The notes below the pieces were generated by a model. That model worked only from the letters and a program-made list of their open reading frames with translations. It had not been told where the DNA came from and searched no databases. Shown piece by piece: positions 8,484 to 16,672 of a DNA stretch of 64,000 nucleotides; position 1 is the stretch's first letter; each line of letters begins with the position of its first letter. Origin of the DNA: JBDXHU01 sp039989475 (GTDB taxonomy: Bacteria > Pseudomonadota > Gammaproteobacteria > Pseudomonadales > Halieaceae); NCBI GenBank assembly GCA_039989475.1, contig JBDXHU010000002.1, positions 62,001 to 126,000 of the forward strand, read 5' to 3'. Position numbers and translations under genes: made by a program.

Positions 8484-10214
8484 TTGGTGATGAATGCAAC
8501 TGGCAGTGACGGTGACAGGCGCTGGGATCTATACCCAACACTGATAGTGGTATTCGCTGTGCTGCCGGTGATAGCGGCGTATTTTTTCTATATCTCGATC
8601 TACGCCGTTAACATCCCCCGCCTGGACGACTACAGCAGCATCCTGTTGGCGACTCTGGATATAAGCAGCGAATCAAGCTTCACCGGCAAGCTCGGCATGC
8701 TGTTTCGGCATCACAACGAGCACATCATTGCACTCAACAAATTGTTGGCTTACGCATACTACGGCCTGTTCGACGCGATCAATCTCAAGCATCTGGTTTA
8801 TATTGGTAATACGCTGTTGCTGGTGACGCTGTTGCTCATCAGCCTGCAAATTGAGCAGCAAAAACTCAAGCTGCCCCTGACCCTGTTCGCAGCGCTGATG
8901 CTACTCCAGCCCCAGTCCTGGGCCAGCGTGACCTGGGCGATGGCGTCGATTTCAAACTTTGGCGTGTGGCCGGTGGGCTTTTTGGCACTGTGGCTGGCCC
9001 ATCGCTCATCCTTGACGGTGTCGAGCATCGCGGCGATATTCGCGCTGGCCTTGTGTGCCTGTTTTATCCAGGGCAATGGCCTGATCGCCTACCTTCTCTG
9101 CGGTGTATTGATCGGTCTCAAGCAGGGGCGCAGGGCACAAGTGATTGCGGCGCTGTGGCTGCTGTTTGGCCTGCTGCTCTACAGTGTATTCCTGAGCGCC
9201 TCGGTTGACGAGTTGCAGATCGCGCGCAGCGATTACGCCCAGGCGTATCTGGTCGAACATCCACTGCGCGTGCTGATCTATGCGCTGTCGGTGATGGGCG
9301 TGGCCCTGGTAAAAGCTTTTTACCCGGCGCTGATCCTGGGTTTCCTGGCCTGCGGCTATGTGATTTTCGCTGCCTGGCATTACCTGAAAAACAGGGATAG
9401 CGTGCTTGCCCTGTTCGCAGTCTTTGTGGCGCTGTCGATTATTGCGGCCAGCCTGTTTCGCGCCTACTCGGGGGTGGAAACCGGGATAGTGGTGGTGCGC
9501 TACTACGTTTATTCACAGCTGCTGTGGACCTGCATCCTGGTCGACCTGGCGGTTCGGCTATACCCGCGGATAACAGCGCCGCGCATGACACTGCTATTGG
9601 CAACACTGTTGACGCTGGCCCTGGTCAACAGTGCGCACAGCTATCACAGCGCTGCTCCCAGGTCGGCAGCACTGCAGGAGGACCTGAGCGCTGGCATGGA
9701 ACGTTGGCTGATTGGCGGCGGCAGGTTGTCCAGTCATCTGCCGAATATCATGGATGAGGCTTCACGTACCGTGCTCAGGCAAGCGGTAGCGGCCGGGCTG
9801 TATGACCCGACCGGGGCTTTCCCCAATTACAGGGTGCCCGAAATTGTGCAGCAGCCTGGCTTTTGCCAGCGTAATGCCAAAGCTGCGCCGGTGGAGGGCA
9901 GCTTCCGCCTGCAGTCCGCTGCCGGCGCCCAGGCCATCAAGTTGACAGGATGGCTGGTCGGTCGCGGCATAGGTAAACCCCGGCAACTGATCCTGTGTGG
10001 CGAGCGCCAGAGCTATCGCTTCAGGGACCTGCCCTGGAGCAGTCATTACTTCGACCTCGATACTGGTCGGCTGCAGGCCGAGCCCTATGGTTTCGAGTTA
10101 TTGCTGCCGCGGTCAGTGATAACCGACAGAGTAAACATGATCGGCGTTCTCAGCCCCTCAGTTGGGCTGGAGCTGGTTCAGTTGGACCCATCGGTCACCC
10201 CGGATAATTGGTAG
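8484..10214 (+). CDS. Polytopic inner-membrane protein of unknown function
   Basis: The 576-residue protein has a hydrophobic segment near residues 18-40, then about ten more between roughly 95 and 380, followed by a ~190-residue soluble C-terminal domain probably outside the cytoplasm. The layout resembles polymerase or GT-C-type glycosyltransferase membrane proteins, but no diagnostic motif is visible, so no function is assigned. Three in-frame starts follow each other: TTG 8484, GTG 8487 and ATG 8490; a GAGG at 8471-8474 favours the upstream codons. A -10-like TAGAAT lies at 8442-8447. The gene is divergent from suf and convergent with hexR. Confidence 0.8.
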   Translation: MVMNATGSDGDRRWDLYPTLIVVFAVLPVIAAYFFYISIYAVNIPRLDDYSSILLATLDISSESSFTGKLGMLFRHHNEHIIALNKLLAYAYYGLFDAINLKHLVYIGNTLLLVTLLLISLQIEQQKLKLPLTLFAALMLLQPQSWASVTWAMASISNFGVWPVGFLALWLAHRSSLTVSSIAAIFALALCACFIQGNGLIAYLLCGVLIGLKQGRRAQVIAALWLLFGLLLYSVFLSASVDELQIARSDYAQAYLVEHPLRVLIYALSVMGVALVKAFYPALILGFLACGYVIFAAWHYLKNRDSVLALFAVFVALSIIAASLFRAYSGVETGIVVVRYYVYSQLLWTCILVDLAVRLYPRITAPRMTLLLATLLTLALVNSAHSYHSAAPRSAALQEDLSAGMERWLIGGGRLSSHLPNIMDEASRTVLRQAVAAGLYDPTGAFPNYRVPEIVQQPGFCQRNAKAAPVEGSFRLQSAAGAQAIKLTGWLVGRGIGKPRQLILCGERQSYRFRDLPWSSHYFDLDTGRLQAEPYGFELLLPRSVITDRVNMIGVLSPSVGLELVQLDPSVTPDNW

Positions 10215-10224
10215 CCGGTCGGCT

Positions 10225-11067
10225 TTACTGCTTGTGCCGGGTACTGGCCAGCGCTTGCTTGATTTGCAAGAGATGATCGGTGAATTCAGTGCCCTTGCGC
10301 AGGGCCAGCACCGTGGTGAGCACATCGATTACCACCAGTTGGGCCAGGCGTGAGGTCATGGGGGTGTAGGTTTCGGTGTCTTCACCGCAGGCCACCGCCA
10401 GTACCAGGTCGCTGTGTTGCGCCACTGGAGAGCCGGGTGCGGTGATACCAATAACAGTCGCGCCGCTGGCCCGGGCCAGTTGGGCCGCTTCCTGCAGGGC
10501 AATGGTGCGCCCGGTATAGGAAATGCAAACCAGGCAGTCTTGCTCGCTGAGATTGGCGGTAATCATGCGCTGATTGATGATATCGGTATCGGCGATGACG
10601 GGGGTGCCGAAGCGCAACAGTTTGTGCTGGGCATCCAGTGCCACCGAGGCCGACGCACCGAGGCCAAACAGGACAATACTGCGCGCGCCATCCATGATGG
10701 CTGCAGCCTGTTCTACCGCGCTGTCATCCAGTGCGGCCTGAACAGTGTCCAGGCTGGCCCGGGTCGATTCAAAAATCTTGGCCATGACATGGCTGGTTGA
10801 GTCGCCGCTTTCAATGTCCTGTGCTACCCGTGGCTGCTGCCGTGCCAGTTCGGCAGCCAGTTGCAGCTTGAAATCCGGAAAGCCCTTGAGTCCCAGCCCC
10901 GTGCAGAAGCGATTGACGGTAGGTTCACTGACGCTGACGCGAGCGGCGAGGGCGGCGGTAGACATGCTGAGAACAGCTTCAGGGTCGGCGACCACGCAGT
11001 CCGCTAGCTTGCGTGCCGACTTGCTGCGGCGGGCGCCACTGTCTTTAAGGTCCGCTAGTAAGCTCAT
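10225..11067 (-). CDS. hexR: HexR, RpiR-family repressor of hexose catabolism
   Basis: HexR represses Entner-Doudoroff and related genes and is released by 2-keto-3-deoxy-6-phosphogluconate. An N-terminal RpiR helix-turn-helix (about residues 1-77) is followed by a SIS sugar-phosphate domain (about 120-250) with the pattern VCISYTGRT. The start ATG 11067 is preferred over the in-frame GTG at 11073 because GGAG lies 7 bases upstream; this gives 280 residues. Divergent eda, two exact HexR boxes and the downstream zwf/pgl/edd genes make the regulon identity strong. Confidence 0.93.
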   Translation of the reverse strand: MSLLADLKDSGARRSKSARKLADCVVADPEAVLSMSTAALAARVSVSEPTVNRFCTGLGLKGFPDFKLQLAAELARQQPRVAQDIESGDSTSHVMAKIFESTRASLDTVQAALDDSAVEQAAAIMDGARSIVLFGLGASASVALDAQHKLLRFGTPVIADTDIINQRMITANLSEQDCLVCISYTGRTIALQEAAQLARASGATVIGITAPGSPVAQHSDLVLAVACGEDTETYTPMTSRLAQLVVIDVLTTVLALRKGTEFTDHLLQIKQALASTRHKQ

Positions 11068-11096
11068 TTGCACTCTCCAGGTGTGCTAATGCCCTA

Positions 11097-11125
11097 AATG
11101 TAATAAAATTACAGAATTATGACAA
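11097..11125 (-). promoter_or_regulatory. hexR promoter overlapping a HexR box
   Basis: On the minus strand a -35 TTGTCA (11120-11125) and a -10 TACATT (11097-11102) are 17 bases apart, about 30 bases upstream of the hexR ATG. The -10 box and the spacer lie inside the HexR palindrome at 11099-11113, which predicts autorepression. Confidence 0.6.
11099..11113. promoter_or_regulatory. HexR operator, copy 1
   Basis: The 15-mer TGTAATAAAATTACA has TGTAAT/ATTACA arms and matches the gammaproteobacterial HexR box. It lies in the hexR promoter. The same 15 bases recur without any change at 11288-11302. Confidence 0.85.
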
Positions 11126-11287
11126 GCCCAATAATGCCTTCCAGGCAGATCAGTGCGTTCTGATAGTGCTGTCGATTGCTTATAAATAAAGGCTTTGTAG
11201 ATGCGCTGGCCGATTTATGGCGTTCTCGCCGGATTAATTTGCCGGCTTGCTTGCGGTGTCGCCGGCTTTGGTCTAATCTCCGCTAAC

Positions 11288-11302
11288 TGTAATAAAATTA
11301 CA
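11288..11302. promoter_or_regulatory. HexR operator, copy 2, upstream of eda
   Basis: The second exact copy of TGTAATAAAATTACA ends 10 bases before the eda start. A weak promoter-like pair, TTGCGG (11251-11256) and TAATCT (11274-11279) with 17-base spacing, would place the box at the transcription start. Bound HexR would block expression of the eda-gap-ppc-zwf-pgl-edd run. Confidence 0.85.
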
Positions 11303-11312
11303 TCGAGTGATT

Positions 11313-11927
11313 ATGTCTATTACTGAGCAATTAAGCGCCTACCGGGTATTGCCGGTTATTACCGCAGAGGATGTCGATTCCACCGTGCAACTGAGTCGTG
11401 CGCTGCTGTCAGGCGGCATGCGGGCGGTGGAGATCACCCTGCGTACAGACGCGGCACTGGATGCCATCAGGGCGGTGCGGGAAGAATTGCCGGATATGGC
11501 AGTGGCTGCAGGCACGGTAACCAACCCCGGAGAGTTGCAGGCGGCGATTGATGTTGGCTGTGACTTTCACGTTAGCCCGGGTCTGACCGGACAATTATTG
11601 GCTGCCGCGCGCGAGGCGGGTGCGACGCTGGTGCCAGGCGTGGCAACACCCTCCGAGATCATGCTGGGCATGGACTATGGTCTCGATTGTTTCAAGTTAT
11701 TCCCCGCGGTACCGGTGGGTGGTATGGCCCTGTTAAAGGCACTGTCCGGCCCGTTTCCGAAGCTGGCCTTTTGTCCTACCGGTGGGCTCAGCCCCGCCAA
11801 CTTCCGCGATTTTCTGGCACTGCCCAATGTTGTTTGTTGCGGTGGATCATGGATGGTGGCAGCTGATCTGGTTCAAAATAAAGAGTGGGATGAAATTTCC
11901 CGCTTGGCTAAAGAGGCTATGAGTTAA
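11313..11927 (+). CDS. eda: KDPG aldolase
   Basis: Class I aldolase that cleaves 2-keto-3-deoxy-6-phosphogluconate into pyruvate and glyceraldehyde 3-phosphate, the last step of the Entner-Doudoroff pathway. Numbered from ATG 11313 (204 residues), the Schiff-base lysine is Lys128 in CFKLFPA and the proton-shuttling glutamate is Glu40 in AVEITLR; GTVT is also present. GTG 11307 is in frame, but the ATG gives the usual N-terminus. No strong Shine-Dalgarno sequence is visible. It is first in the plus-strand cluster directly behind a HexR box. Confidence 0.96.
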   Translation: MSITEQLSAYRVLPVITAEDVDSTVQLSRALLSGGMRAVEITLRTDAALDAIRAVREELPDMAVAAGTVTNPGELQAAIDVGCDFHVSPGLTGQLLAAAREAGATLVPGVATPSEIMLGMDYGLDCFKLFPAVPVGGMALLKALSGPFPKLAFCPTGGLSPANFRDFLALPNVVCCGGSWMVAADLVQNKEWDEISRLAKEAMS

Positions 11928-11939
11928 GCGATAGCGCAA

Positions 11940-11961
11940 AGATTGCTAAAAGATTGCTAAA
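11940..11961 (+). repeat. 11-bp tandem duplication in the leader of the GAPDH-like gene
   Basis: AGATTGCTAAA occurs twice head to tail (11940-11950 and 11951-11961), immediately before the AGAGGAAAG ribosome-binding site of the next gene. It lengthens the spacer between eda and that gene. It looks like a slippage duplication; no function is evident. Confidence 0.75.
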
Positions 11962-11974
11962 AGAGGAAAGCAGT

Positions 11975-12997
11975 ATGACTAAATCCAGCAAAACCAGGGT
12001 GGGTTTGATGGGCTTCGGCCAGACCGGACGTCAACTCTATGCACTGGCTTCACGCAGCGACGATATTGAGATAGTGGCCATCGCCGACATCGGTGATCCC
12101 AAGATATTGCACTACCTTTTGGGTTCAGAGGTGAGCGACAGCGAACGCTATGAACTGGACGGCAATTTCCTGCGCAATCCAAACTTCAGCTCTCGCTTCC
12201 TGGCCATTGATACGCCGGCGGAAGTGCCCTGGGATGTGTTTAATGTAGACATGGTGATTGATGCTACCGGCAAGTACCGTGAAGCGGCAGCAATGGAAGA
12301 CCATCTGCACAATGGCGCCGGCAGAGTGCTGCTGCGGACACTGCCAGTCGATCACATTGACCGCATCGTGATCCCGGGGGTTAACTGCGCCCAAATCAGT
12401 GCCGCGGACCGCATGATCTCGGCGGCATCGGGCACCACCACGGCCTTGTGCCTGCTGCTGAAGATTCTCTCAGCCCAGTATGAAATCGAGTGTGCCAGCA
12501 TGACCACGGTGCATGCCTACACCAGCGACCAGGCCCTGCAGGACTATGCAGGCAGCGATTTCCGCCGCAGTCGTTCAGCGGCAAAAAACATTATCCCCAA
12601 CACCCATGAAGCCGGCGCCTGGCTGGGGCACATATTGCCAGAGTTCGATGGCAAGGTGCTGACCTCGGCCCTGAACGTACCAATTCATGAGGGTTGCCTG
12701 GCGGATGTAAACCTGGTCTTCGCAGACAGCAGCATCACCGTGGAGCAGGTTAACGATGCCATGCGCGCCAGCGTCGACGGGCACGCCGGTGTGGTCGGTG
12801 TCGTAGAAGACCCGGTAGTATCTTCCGACGTGATTGGCAGTTCGCTGTCACTGTTGTTTGATACCAAGGGCACCATCAAGGCCGGGGACAGTATTGTGAA
12901 AACCCTGAGCTGGTACGAGAACCTGGGTCACGCCGCGAGACTGTTGGACGTGGTGCGCCTGTATGCAGGATTGAATAGTGCAGAGGAGGCCGCGTGA
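11975..12997 (+). CDS. GAPDH-like protein lacking the catalytic cysteine (pseudoenzyme candidate)
   Basis: A 340-residue relative of glyceraldehyde-3-phosphate dehydrogenase with the same domain order as its downstream neighbour. At the active site the usual SNASCTTNC reads SAASGTTTA, so the catalytic cysteine is Gly153. The catalytic histidine remains (His180 in TTVHAYT). The phosphate-binding arginine of the RVP motif is Asn234, and the NEWGYS nicotinamide loop is ENLGHA. The GFGQTGR dinucleotide loop is partly kept. The start is ATG 11975, behind a strong AGAGGAAAG; the frame opens earlier at TTG 11954. Normal GAPDH chemistry seems impossible; a regulatory or binding role is inferred. Confidence 0.85.
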   Translation: MTKSSKTRVGLMGFGQTGRQLYALASRSDDIEIVAIADIGDPKILHYLLGSEVSDSERYELDGNFLRNPNFSSRFLAIDTPAEVPWDVFNVDMVIDATGKYREAAAMEDHLHNGAGRVLLRTLPVDHIDRIVIPGVNCAQISAADRMISAASGTTTALCLLLKILSAQYEIECASMTTVHAYTSDQALQDYAGSDFRRSRSAAKNIIPNTHEAGAWLGHILPEFDGKVLTSALNVPIHEGCLADVNLVFADSSITVEQVNDAMRASVDGHAGVVGVVEDPVVSSDVIGSSLSLLFDTKGTIKAGDSIVKTLSWYENLGHAARLLDVVRLYAGLNSAEEAA

Positions 12998-13992
12998 TGA
13001 AAGTAGCAATTAATGGTTTTGGCCGCATCGGCCGTTCGGTATTTCGTATTCTGGAAGACGTAGAGGGCGTTGACGTAGTCGCAGTCAATGATCTGTTTGA
13101 TCACGATGCCCTGCGCTATCTGCTCAATTACGACACGGTCATGGGGCCTTTTGGCAAGGACCTGCGTCTCGACGACGATTGCTTTGTCACGCCCAAGGGC
13201 CGGGTGAAGTTGCTAAGCGAGAGAAGTCCGGCTGACCTGCCCTGGGGGGAGCTCGGTATTGATGCAGTCGTTGAAGCAACCGGTGTGTTCCGCAAGCGTG
13301 AGCAGTTGGAGCAGCATCTCGCCGCCGGGGCAAAACGGGTCATCCTGACCGTACCTGCCTCGGAGCCCATTGATTACACCGTGGTGTTGGGCGTGAATGA
13401 CGATGGCTTGTCAGAGGAGCATCGAATTATTTCCAATGCCAGTTGCACCACTAATTGCCTGGCACCGATGGCCAGGGTGCTGAACGATAACTTCGGTATT
13501 GTGGAGGGTGTAATTAACACGGTGCATGCCTACACCAACGACCAGCGCCTGGCAGATGTACCGCACTCTGACTGGCGTCGCAGCCGGGCCGCTGCGGAGA
13601 ACATCATTCCGACTTCCACAGGTGCGGCCAAGGCGGTTGGCGAAGTGTTGCCGGAACTGAAAGGCAAGCTGCACGGCATTGCCGCGCGGGTGCCGGTCCC
13701 GGATGGCTCGGTGGTCGACCTGTTCGTCAAGCTGGGTAAATCAGTCAGCAGCGATGATGTGCACCAGGTGGTGCGCGCCGCGGCCGAATCATCACTGCAG
13801 GGTATTTTGCAGTACAGCGATACGCCGATCGTTTCCTCGGACATTATCGGTAACTCGCACTCTTCCATTTATGACGCGGGTTTTACCGGTGTCACCGGTG
13901 GTAACTATCTGCGCGTATTGAACTGGTATGACAATGAGTGGGGCTATTCCAGTCGGGTCTGCGACCTGCTGGCGCGGCTTGGCCAGTGGTAA
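12997..13992 (+). CDS. gap: Glyceraldehyde-3-phosphate dehydrogenase, type I
   Basis: Converts glyceraldehyde 3-phosphate to 1,3-bisphosphoglycerate with NAD(P)+. The 331-residue enzyme has all landmarks at standard positions: INGFGRIGR at the N-terminus, Cys150 in SNASCTTNC, His177 in NTVHAYT, Arg231 in ARVPVPDGS, and NEWGYS near the end. ATG 12997 overlaps the stop of the GAPDH-like gene as TGATG and has AGAGGAGG upstream, so the two are tightly coupled. Next to eda it handles the aldehyde product of the pathway. Confidence 0.96.
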   Translation: MKVAINGFGRIGRSVFRILEDVEGVDVVAVNDLFDHDALRYLLNYDTVMGPFGKDLRLDDDCFVTPKGRVKLLSERSPADLPWGELGIDAVVEATGVFRKREQLEQHLAAGAKRVILTVPASEPIDYTVVLGVNDDGLSEEHRIISNASCTTNCLAPMARVLNDNFGIVEGVINTVHAYTNDQRLADVPHSDWRRSRAAAENIIPTSTGAAKAVGEVLPELKGKLHGIAARVPVPDGSVVDLFVKLGKSVSSDDVHQVVRAAAESSLQGILQYSDTPIVSSDIIGNSHSSIYDAGFTGVTGGNYLRVLNWYDNEWGYSSRVCDLLARLGQW

Positions 13993-14004
13993 GCGGTTAA
14001 GCGA

Positions 14005-16644
14005 GTGACGGCGGCGTCTGCACCAGCTGACTATTCGGCACTGCGGCGAAATGTCAGTTTTCTCGGCAGGCTGCTGGGGGAAGTGGTAGCGGCGGCGGAG
14101 GGCGATGATTTCCTGGCGCTGGTCGAGGAGATTCGCACGCTGTCCAGGAGCGCGCGTGAAGGCGATGTGCCGGCCAGGGAGGCGCTGCTGAGCGCCTTGC
14201 ACGGCCTGGAAGAGAATCAGTTGGTGCCCGTTGCCAGGGCCTTCAGCCAGTTTCTCAACCTGGCCAATATAGCCGATCAGCAACACACGCTGTCACGCGC
14301 CATGGATCCGGTCTATTCGGCCTCCCAGTCTTTAGCGACCGCCATAGCTGAATTGGAGGCTGCCGATGTCAACGCCGAGGCTATTGCTGAAGCGGTCGCC
14401 AGGCTGAAAATTGAGCTGGTGCTGACTGCACACCCGACCGAGATCACCCGCCGTACACTCATTCACAAGCACGGTGAGATCGCGCACTGCTTGGCCGAGC
14501 TGGAATTACAGGGCCACACCGAGCGCGAGCGCGAGCAGATCATGGTGCGCTTGCGCGACCTGATTGCGCAAATCTGGTACGGAGAGGATTTTCGCCAGCA
14601 GAAGCCGACACCAATTGATGAAGCCCGTTGGGGTTTCGCGGTAGTAGAGGATTCGCTGTGGCAGGCGGTACCGGAATTCCTGCGCCGCCTCGATAGTGCA
14701 TTGAGTCAGCAGGGTGGCACTGGCTTGCCGCTGGATGCCTCCCCGGTGTCCTTCCTGTCCTGGATGGGTGGTGATCGCGATGGTAATCCCAATGTTACCG
14801 CCCGGGTGACTGAAGAGGTGCTGCTGCAGGCGCGCTGGAAAGCAGCGGAGTTGTATCTCGCTGATGTCCTGGTGCTGATTGATGAATTGTCGATGACACA
14901 CTGCAATGCCGCCTTGCGGGAACTTGCCGGTGGCGCCCACGAACCTTACCGGGCTGTATTGCGAGAATTGCGTGAACTGCTGAAGCGCACACTGACTGCG
15001 CTCGAAGACCAGTTGGCCGGGCGTCCATCGCAGCAATTGGATATCCTGCTGGATGAAGCGCAGCTGTTTGTACCCTTGCAGTGTTGTTACGAATCAATGC
15101 TGGAAAGCGGTATGGCGGTTATCGCCAATGGTGCCTTGCTGGACCTGCTCCGGCGCGTGAAGTGCTTTGGTGTCCATTTGCTAAAGCTTGATGTGCGCCA
15201 GGACAGCGCGCGCCACACCCAGGCGCTGTCGGATATCACTGCCTGGCTGGGCCTCGGCGACTATGCCGAGTGGGATGAAGCGCAGCGCCAGGACTTCCTG
15301 CTGCAGGAACTGCAGGGCAGAAGGCCCTTGCTGCCGCCAGGCTGGGAAGGGCAGGCCGACACCATGGAGGTGCTGGCCACCTGCAAGGTTGTGGCCGCCC
15401 AGCCAGCCAGTGCCCTGGGTGCCTATGTAATATCAATGGCACGTCAGCCGTCGGATGTGCTGGCTGTGCTATTACTGCTGAAAGAAGCCGGCTGCGAGCA
15501 GCAGTTGCCGATCGCGCCCTTGTTTGAAACCCTGGCGGACCTGGAGAACTCGGCGGCGGTAATGACTGCCTTGTTAGACCAGCCCTGGTACCGCGACTAT
15601 GCCGCCGGCTCGCAGATGGTGATGATCGGTTACTCTGACTCCGCCAAGGATGCCGGTGTACTGGCCGCTTCCTGGGCCCAGTATCGTGCCCAGGAAAGCT
15701 TGCTGGAATTGTGTACGGAGCGCGATATAGAGCTCACCCTGTTCCACGGCCGCGGTGGCACTATCGGGCGCGGCGGTGCGCCGGCTCGGGAAGCCTTGCT
15801 GTCGCAACCACCGGGTTCATTGCGCAATGGCCTGCGGGTGACAGAGCAGGGTGAGATGATCCGGGCCAAACTGGGCGCCACTTCGATGGCCACCAAGACC
15901 CTGGCCCTGTATGCCAGCGCGATACTGAAAGCCAACCTGCAAACACCACCGGCACCGCGCCAGCAATGGCGAGAAATGATGGATCTATTGGCGGAGGACT
16001 CCTGTGCCAGCTATCGCGCGCTGGTGCAGTCCAATGAGGACTTTGTACGCTATTTTCGCCAGGCGACACCTGAGCAGGAACTGGCTAGCCTACCCCTGGG
16101 GTCGCGACCGGCGCGGCGCAAAGCCGGAGGCGGTATTGAAAGTTTGCGTGCTATCCCCTGGATCTTTGCCTGGTCGCAAAACCGCTTGATGCTTCCCGCC
16201 TGGTTGGGCGCCGGTGCTGCCCTGGCTGCGGCGAAGGCGCGCGGGCAGCGCGAACTGCTGCAGGATATGGCCAGCCAGTGGCCTTTCTTTGCGACTCGCC
16301 TGTCCATGCTGGAGATGGTGTTCGCCAAGGCCGACGCGGGGCTTTCAGCCTATTACGACAAACACCTGGTAGACAGTGATTTACAGGCAATTGGTGCTAA
16401 GCTGCGTGAGCAGATCAAGCAGGACAATGCCACGCTGCTGGAATTGCTGGGCAGCAGCGAGGTACTGTCTGATCAGCCCTGGCTGCGCGAATCCATACAG
16501 TTGCGCAATGTCTACACGGACCCATTGAATTTTCTGCAGGTTGAATTGTTGCAGCGTCAGCGCAGTGAGGCGGATGCCGTATTGGCCCAGGCAATCATGG
16601 TAACTATCGCCGGCGTGGCCGCCGGCATGAGGAATACAGGATGA
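14005..16644 (+). CDS. ppc: Phosphoenolpyruvate carboxylase
   Basis: Carboxylates phosphoenolpyruvate to oxaloacetate, refilling the TCA cycle. The 879-residue length fits the bacterial enzyme. The catalytic histidine is His143 in LTAHPTEITRR, the second signature is the glycine-rich FHGRGGTIGRGGAP, and the protein ends with the invariant NTG. The start is GTG 14005, 12 bases after gap, with only a weak ribosome-binding site. Its place inside an Entner-Doudoroff cluster suggests coupling of sugar breakdown to anaplerosis under the same HexR control. Confidence 0.97.
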   Translation: MTAASAPADYSALRRNVSFLGRLLGEVVAAAEGDDFLALVEEIRTLSRSAREGDVPAREALLSALHGLEENQLVPVARAFSQFLNLANIADQQHTLSRAMDPVYSASQSLATAIAELEAADVNAEAIAEAVARLKIELVLTAHPTEITRRTLIHKHGEIAHCLAELELQGHTEREREQIMVRLRDLIAQIWYGEDFRQQKPTPIDEARWGFAVVEDSLWQAVPEFLRRLDSALSQQGGTGLPLDASPVSFLSWMGGDRDGNPNVTARVTEEVLLQARWKAAELYLADVLVLIDELSMTHCNAALRELAGGAHEPYRAVLRELRELLKRTLTALEDQLAGRPSQQLDILLDEAQLFVPLQCCYESMLESGMAVIANGALLDLLRRVKCFGVHLLKLDVRQDSARHTQALSDITAWLGLGDYAEWDEAQRQDFLLQELQGRRPLLPPGWEGQADTMEVLATCKVVAAQPASALGAYVISMARQPSDVLAVLLLLKEAGCEQQLPIAPLFETLADLENSAAVMTALLDQPWYRDYAAGSQMVMIGYSDSAKDAGVLAASWAQYRAQESLLELCTERDIELTLFHGRGGTIGRGGAPAREALLSQPPGSLRNGLRVTEQGEMIRAKLGATSMATKTLALYASAILKANLQTPPAPRQQWREMMDLLAEDSCASYRALVQSNEDFVRYFRQATPEQELASLPLGSRPARRKAGGGIESLRAIPWIFAWSQNRLMLPAWLGAGAALAAAKARGQRELLQDMASQWPFFATRLSMLEMVFAKADAGLSAYYDKHLVDSDLQAIGAKLREQIKQDNATLLELLGSSEVLSDQPWLRESIQLRNVYTDPLNFLQVELLQRQRSEADAVLAQAIMVTIAGVAAGMRNTG

Positions 16645-16672
16645 GCACAGCGACACATCAGGGGAGTAGGGC

